Position numbers and translations under genes: made by a program
Assembly (NCBI GenBank): GCA_016271365.2
Contig: CM057456.1
Location: 611,077,501-611,141,500 of the forward strand
Origin: Neoceratodus forsteri
Taxonomy: Eukaryota; Chordata; Ceratodontiformes; Ceratodontidae
Reading direction: 5' to 3'
Length of the DNA stretch: 64,000 nt
In this document: piece by piece, positions 61,782-64,000 of the stretch
How the letters are laid out: the number at the start of each line of letters is the position of its first letter
Position numbering within the stretch: position 1 is the stretch's first letter
The notes under the pieces: generated by a model
What the model saw: only the letters and a program-made list of their open reading frames with translations
Told to the model about the DNA's origin: nothing
The model's database searches: none

Positions 61782-64000
61782 GAATCTTACTTGAGACACA
61801 GCTCTTGCGCAGGTTACACCATTAGGACTGAAGCGGCAGGCGTCAGGACCCACGGAAAAATTCTAGCTAGCTATCTTCAGCGGGGACCGCCCGGCGTCGG
61901 TCCCGCCTCTGGCGTCAGGCGTGGTACATAAGGGGCGGTCCATCAGAATCCCCAGTTCTTTCGCATGAGTAAACATGTCTCGACCCTTTGGTTGTAGTCT
62001 AGCGCATGACGCTGGTTTAGTGCTTCTTTCCTTCGGTAAATTCAACTTCTTCAAGCAAGATTGTTGCTGATGTCCTCCAACCTCCGGTCACTCCTCCAAG
62101 TGTGCTTGCGGGAAACAGATCCCCTTCAAGGACCCCCACACTGCCTGCGTTAGGTGCCTGGGCCCAGACCACGATACCCGGGCCTGTTCGTTTTGCCAGG
62201 GGTTCAACAGTCGAACTAGGATCCGACGTCAGAAGGCCCTTCAGGCTTTCTTGTTGGAGGAAAAGCTGAAGACCATGTCCTTCAAGGGGGCTTCTTCATC
62301 TAAATCCCACAAGCACGCGGAGAAAAGAAGGGTGAAGGCCCCTTCCAGGTCCCCTTCCAGGGCTTCGGAGTCCCGCAGCTCCGGTTCTCGGTCCGACCAC
62401 TCTCCTTCCAGGGCCAGCTCTCAGCCTCCCCCGGCTGCGGTTAGGAAGCCTTCTTCTCAGGCCAAGTCCGCCAGGCCGTCCTCGTCTTCTTCCTCCAAGG
62501 CCTTGGCGAAGTCCGGGGAGCACCACCACCATCACCACAAGTCGGGTTCCCGCCCTTCGGTACCTGACGTCAGGTCTTCTTCTGTGCCTCCTCGGAAGAC
62601 TCTGGAGCTCACACCCTTAAAGAGGCCTGTGGACCCGACGCCGGCGCGACCGTCGTCCGCCGCGCGTCATCCCTCCCTGGAGCCGCCATCGGCCAGATGA
62701 CCGTCGCTGGCCAAACCACCTCAGCGGACGCTGGTAGGGGGACTGACGTCCGCCTCTCCTGAGAAGAGGGCCCTGACGCCTCCGACCGACGTCGGTCAGG
62801 AGATTTTGACTGAGGAGGACTTACGCGGCCCGAGGACCAGGCGGGCGATCCTGGTTTCATCGAAACTCCCAGGAGCCCTCACCCTTACCAGTGGCCCTGT
62901 AGAGCCGACGCTGACGCCGACGACCGCCCACCGCGCCCAGGCCGTCTGCCTGGCCTTTCCTTTAGCGGAAGTGAAGGATCTCTTCAGTTACTGGTGGGAC
63001 ACCATCAAGAAGGACATGGCTGCCACTGTCCTCCTCCTCCTCCGGTTCCTGCACCCCTTCGCCATCGGGTCGGCAGACCGTGTACCTCCTCCCGAACCTA
63101 GATCCTCTCCCAGGGGAGATAAGAAAGGAGACCTCCGTCGAATCCTCTTCTGGGTCACCCAGCCCCAAGAGATCCAGGAGACACTGACATTCGCCGTCGA
63201 CGGAGGACACGGGATCAGACTACTCTTCCTCTAGATCCCCATCTCCTCTCTCCATCCCTTCTCCGGACCCACGTGAGATGCCGAAATCTCCTCCGGATGA
63301 CCCTTCGTTCCTGGATATTATGAGACATATCCAAGAGAAAATGGGATGGGATGCAGAAGAGCTAGACCCCGAAAGGATACGCCTCGCCAAATATCTTCAG
63401 CAGAAGGACCCCAAGCCTGTGGTGGTACCACCCTTGGTGGACACTTTTGTGGACGTCACCAAGGCAGCGTGGAAGCGTCCACATTCGCTCCCGGCGATGC
63501 CGAAGAAAGCTGATCGCTTGTACAAGGCTCCTAAGGAAGACCAGTACTTGACGCAGCAGCCTCAGGCCGATTCTCTGGTCATCACAGCCTCACATGACCG
63601 GTCACAGAGGCCGCAACATTTGAGCACCCTGCCACCGGACCCAGAGTCCAAGCAGTTGGATGCACTGGGCAGGCGCACGTATGCTTCAGCTACCTGCGCC
63701 ATCAGATCCTTGAACTATTTGACCCACATGGTTCAATCCCAGAACGCTTTGTGGGAACAAGGTCTGGAGATGGCTAAAAAATTGCCGGATGGTGAGCAGA
63801 AGGAGGAAATGCTTCAGCTCCTCCATACGGGTTCAGACGTGGGGACCCAAGTGCTTCGAGCGCGTACGACTCCGAGGACTCATCGGCCCAAGCAGCAGCT
63901 TCTGGCGTATTCCTCCGGAGACACTCCTGGTTACCCGTCTATGGTTTTACCCCGGACGTCCAGAAGAACATTATGGACACTCCTTTCGAGGGAGAAGTCT
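61782..64000 (+). mobile_element. DIRS retrotransposon F, left part
   Basis: Left tip AATCTTACTTGAGACACAGC, related to C, then a leader with a TATA-like ACATAAGGGGCGG (61,927) and gag. It runs past the window end. Gag is closest to E. Confidence 0.82.
62070..64000 (+). pseudogene. DIRS F gag-like pseudogene, partial
   Basis: The ATG at 62,070 is offset by one frameshift from the Cys/His cluster (CACGKQIPFKDPHTACVRCL and on; 62,101-62,204). The frame is open to 62,700 through a Ser/Arg/Pro-rich region with a six-His run (62,521-62,538). Other frames carry 62,806-63,234. The C-terminal gag domain is open from about 63,278 to the window end: DPSFLDIMRHIQEKMGWDAE, ADRLYKAPKEDQYL, GRRTYASATCAIRSLNYLTH. 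The last 140 bp appear frameshifted relative to E. Confidence 0.8.

Overview
The window shows no host gene. It is a stack of retrotransposons inserted into one another, almost all DIRS-type (tyrosine-recombinase) elements and LINEs. A large, repeat-rich vertebrate genome is indicated by several DIRS families together with L1/Tx1-like and L2/CR1-like LINEs and a MIR-like CORE-SINE. An amphibian, perhaps a caecilian, fits best, but this is inference from element content; salamander, lungfish or turtle are not excluded. Seven DIRS families are labelled A to G here; these are working names.

Nest, outermost first. E is the oldest visible host: its gag C-terminus, RT/RNase H/methylase-like ORF and recombinase (YR) appear from 46,634 on, and its left half lies before base 1. 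G is inserted in E. It occupies 1-3,622, 39,550-39,944 and 45,525-46,633 and carries a SINE (703-885). An L1-like LINE (minus, 3,623-39,533) sits in the G recombinase gene, with a 16-bp target duplication whose copies are 36 kb apart. The L1 is split by C1 (4,670-21,099) and by a Jockey-group LINE called L2b (23,393-37,366). C1 in turn holds B1 (7,638-13,484) and D1 (16,442-20,731). L2b holds A2 (24,495-35,672), which holds A1 in inverted orientation (24,821-30,322). B2 (39,945-45,524) is a second insertion in the G recombinase gene. E is further cut by a TTAA-flanked MITE (49,258-49,709), by D2 (49,880-54,154) and by an L2-type LINE called L2a (54,298 to about 58,601). The right end holds an L1 scrap, then C2 (from 58,862), whose gag is interrupted by F (from about 61,782 to the window end).

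How the parts work. An autonomous DIRS element encodes a gag-like protein, a fused reverse transcriptase/RNase H/Dam-methylase-like protein and a tyrosine recombinase, between inverted terminal repeats (ITRs). An internal complementary region (ICR) carries the reverse complement of the joined right and left ends. The copied circle is integrated by the recombinase, not by an integrase. ICR and ITR architecture is directly visible for A, B, C, D and G. Every coding region is damaged by stops, frameshifts or deletions, so all are annotated as pseudogenes.

Main observations: two full-length 4.3-kb D copies with ends, ICR and gag but no RT or recombinase; a short palindrome around GGTRAGT at the right end of five families; B1 and F inserted at the same homologous position of C1 and C2; both D copies at G^TTAC, one of them inside the C1 ICR palindrome; a Cys/His cluster of invariant spacing in five gag families; and a perfect 172-bp inverted duplication inside the decayed L1.
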